Positions 13,620-14,176 of a stretch of DNA of 14,176 nucleotides are shown here, in pieces (within the stretch, counting starts at the first letter, position 1; every line of letters starts with the position of its first letter). The position numbers and the translations under genes are program-made. Source of the stretch: an uncultured Candidatus Melainabacteria bacterium (lineage in GTDB: Bacteria > Cyanobacteriota > Vampirovibrionia > LMEP-6097); the NCBI GenBank assembly GCA_937927525.1, contig CALBDR010000276.1:1-14176 (forward strand), in the 5' to 3' direction. Under the pieces are notes generated by a model that was not told the DNA's origin, made no database searches, and was given only the letters and a program-made list of their open reading frames with translations.

Positions 13620-14176
13620 GCATAGCAATTCTCAACCAATTGCATTTTCAATCGCGCTTATAATTGCTTTTTATATTACTCCGATAATAAAAGAAAGAGC
13701 TGAGCTACTTCCGAAAAGAGATTCAGAGCCAGAACGATACTACTCGAAGCTTCAGCTTGAGAAAAATCACTCTACTCCTCGCTTGGGTGGTCTAGCTATT
13801 TTAGTAGCAACTATACTTACCACAGTTTTTTATTTAATCACCTATGGACGTTACACTCCTTTTGGGATCAAGCATTTGGAGCTAGAGGCTATTGCTACAG
13901 GTAGCAGTATTATATTTCTTATCGGCTTACTTGATGACCTAAAACCACTAAACTGTAGAGTAAAACTCCTTGGGCAATTACTTGCTGCAACAATAACTTT
14001 CTTTATGGGCTTAAGAATTAAATTTTTCATAAATCCTCTTCATTTCTTTGATCACAGTCAAAGTGCACATATCAAACTTGAACTATGGCTAAGCTTTTTA
14101 CTCACAGTTATTTTCTTAGTTTTAATCACTAATGCCATCAACTTAATTGACGGTGTAGATGGGCTTGCAGTAGGGG
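13597..14176 (+). CDS. Polyprenyl-phosphate sugar-1-phosphate transferase (WecA/TagO/MraY family), partial at 3' end
   Basis: This is the first 193 codons of a membrane enzyme that moves a sugar-1-phosphate from a UDP-sugar to undecaprenyl phosphate, starting synthesis of a cell-surface glycan. Family motifs are present: HSTPRLGGLAIL (58-69) in the first cytoplasmic region, the Mg-binding LLDDLKPL with D113-D114, K123 nearby, and NAINLIDGVDGLA (179-191). Hydrophobic segments lie near 14-30, 64-82, 98-112, 125-140 and 163-180. The sequence fits WecA/TagO (UDP-GlcNAc) better than MraY. The gene continues past the window. Its ATG lies within bioA, overlapping by 23 bp in another frame; translation may be coupled, although the two functions are unrelated. 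Confidence 0.9.
   Translation, partial: MNLTTIFEHSNSQPIAFSIALIIAFYITPIIKERAELLPKRDSEPERYYSKLQLEKNHSTPRLGGLAILVATILTTVFYLITYGRYTPFGIKHLELEAIATGSSIIFLIGLLDDLKPLNCRVKLLGQLLAATITFFMGLRIKFFINPLHFFDHSQSAHIKLELWLSFLLTVIFLVLITNAINLIDGVDGLAVG

Overview
The window is a 14.2-kb piece of an AT-rich (by eye about one third G+C) bacterial chromosome. It carries housekeeping and stress genes and no transposase, integrase or CRISPR array. An LD-carboxypeptidase, a flagellin-type protein with a sigma-28-like promoter, a SUF system with BolA and a CGFS glutaredoxin, and a WecA/TagO/MraY-type transferase suggest a free-living, probably motile, Gram-negative-type bacterium exposed to oxygen. The sufB-C-D-S order, the AT-rich genome and the bestrophin homologue would fit a non-photosynthetic relative of cyanobacteria (Vampirovibrionia/Melainabacteria). 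That placement is a guess: no marker gene here fixes the phylum.

Left part (1-3372), all on the minus strand. In the direction of transcription the order is argG (argininosuccinate synthase), tRNA-Trp(CCA), a compact palindromic element that reuses the 3' end of that tRNA, a bestrophin-family channel, and an overlapping HEPN/MNT nucleotidyltransferase pair resembling HepT/MntA toxin-antitoxin modules. The HEPN partner lacks the usual RNase motif. Bases 1-185 hold nothing that I can firmly call.

Middle part (3474-5195). An unrecognised 304-residue protein on the plus strand converges on and overlaps, by 96 bp, an LD-carboxypeptidase (ldcA-like) gene on the minus strand whose C-terminus looks slightly short.

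SUF operon (about 5350-11514, plus strand). A perfect Fur-box-like palindrome precedes an Rrf2/IscR-like regulator, sufB, sufC, sufD, sufS, a BolA-family gene and a monothiol CGFS glutaredoxin. The regulator through bolA are 6-14 bp apart; the glutaredoxin follows after 60 bp. Together they form a self-contained route: sulfur release from cysteine (SufS), cluster assembly on SufBC2D, and cluster handling by a Grx-BolA pair. The regulator and probably Fur sense Fe-S or iron status. No sufA, sufE or sufU gene is present.

Right part (11527-14176). On the minus strand lies a 153-residue miniature flagellin-like protein. It has recognisable N- and C-terminal flagellin ends, a TTG start, a run of eight G in its ribosome-binding region and a close match to the sigma-28 (FliA) consensus upstream. 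Divergent from it is bioA (biotin synthesis), which overlaps by 23 bp a polyprenyl-phosphate sugar-1-phosphate transferase gene cut off by the window end.

Translation signals fall into two classes. Genes inside the suf operon and the MNT gene have clear Shine-Dalgarno sequences. Several first-in-transcript genes (bestrophin, argG, bioA, probably HEPN) have none, but carry a -10-like hexamer ending 7-8 nt before ATG, which suggests leaderless mRNAs.
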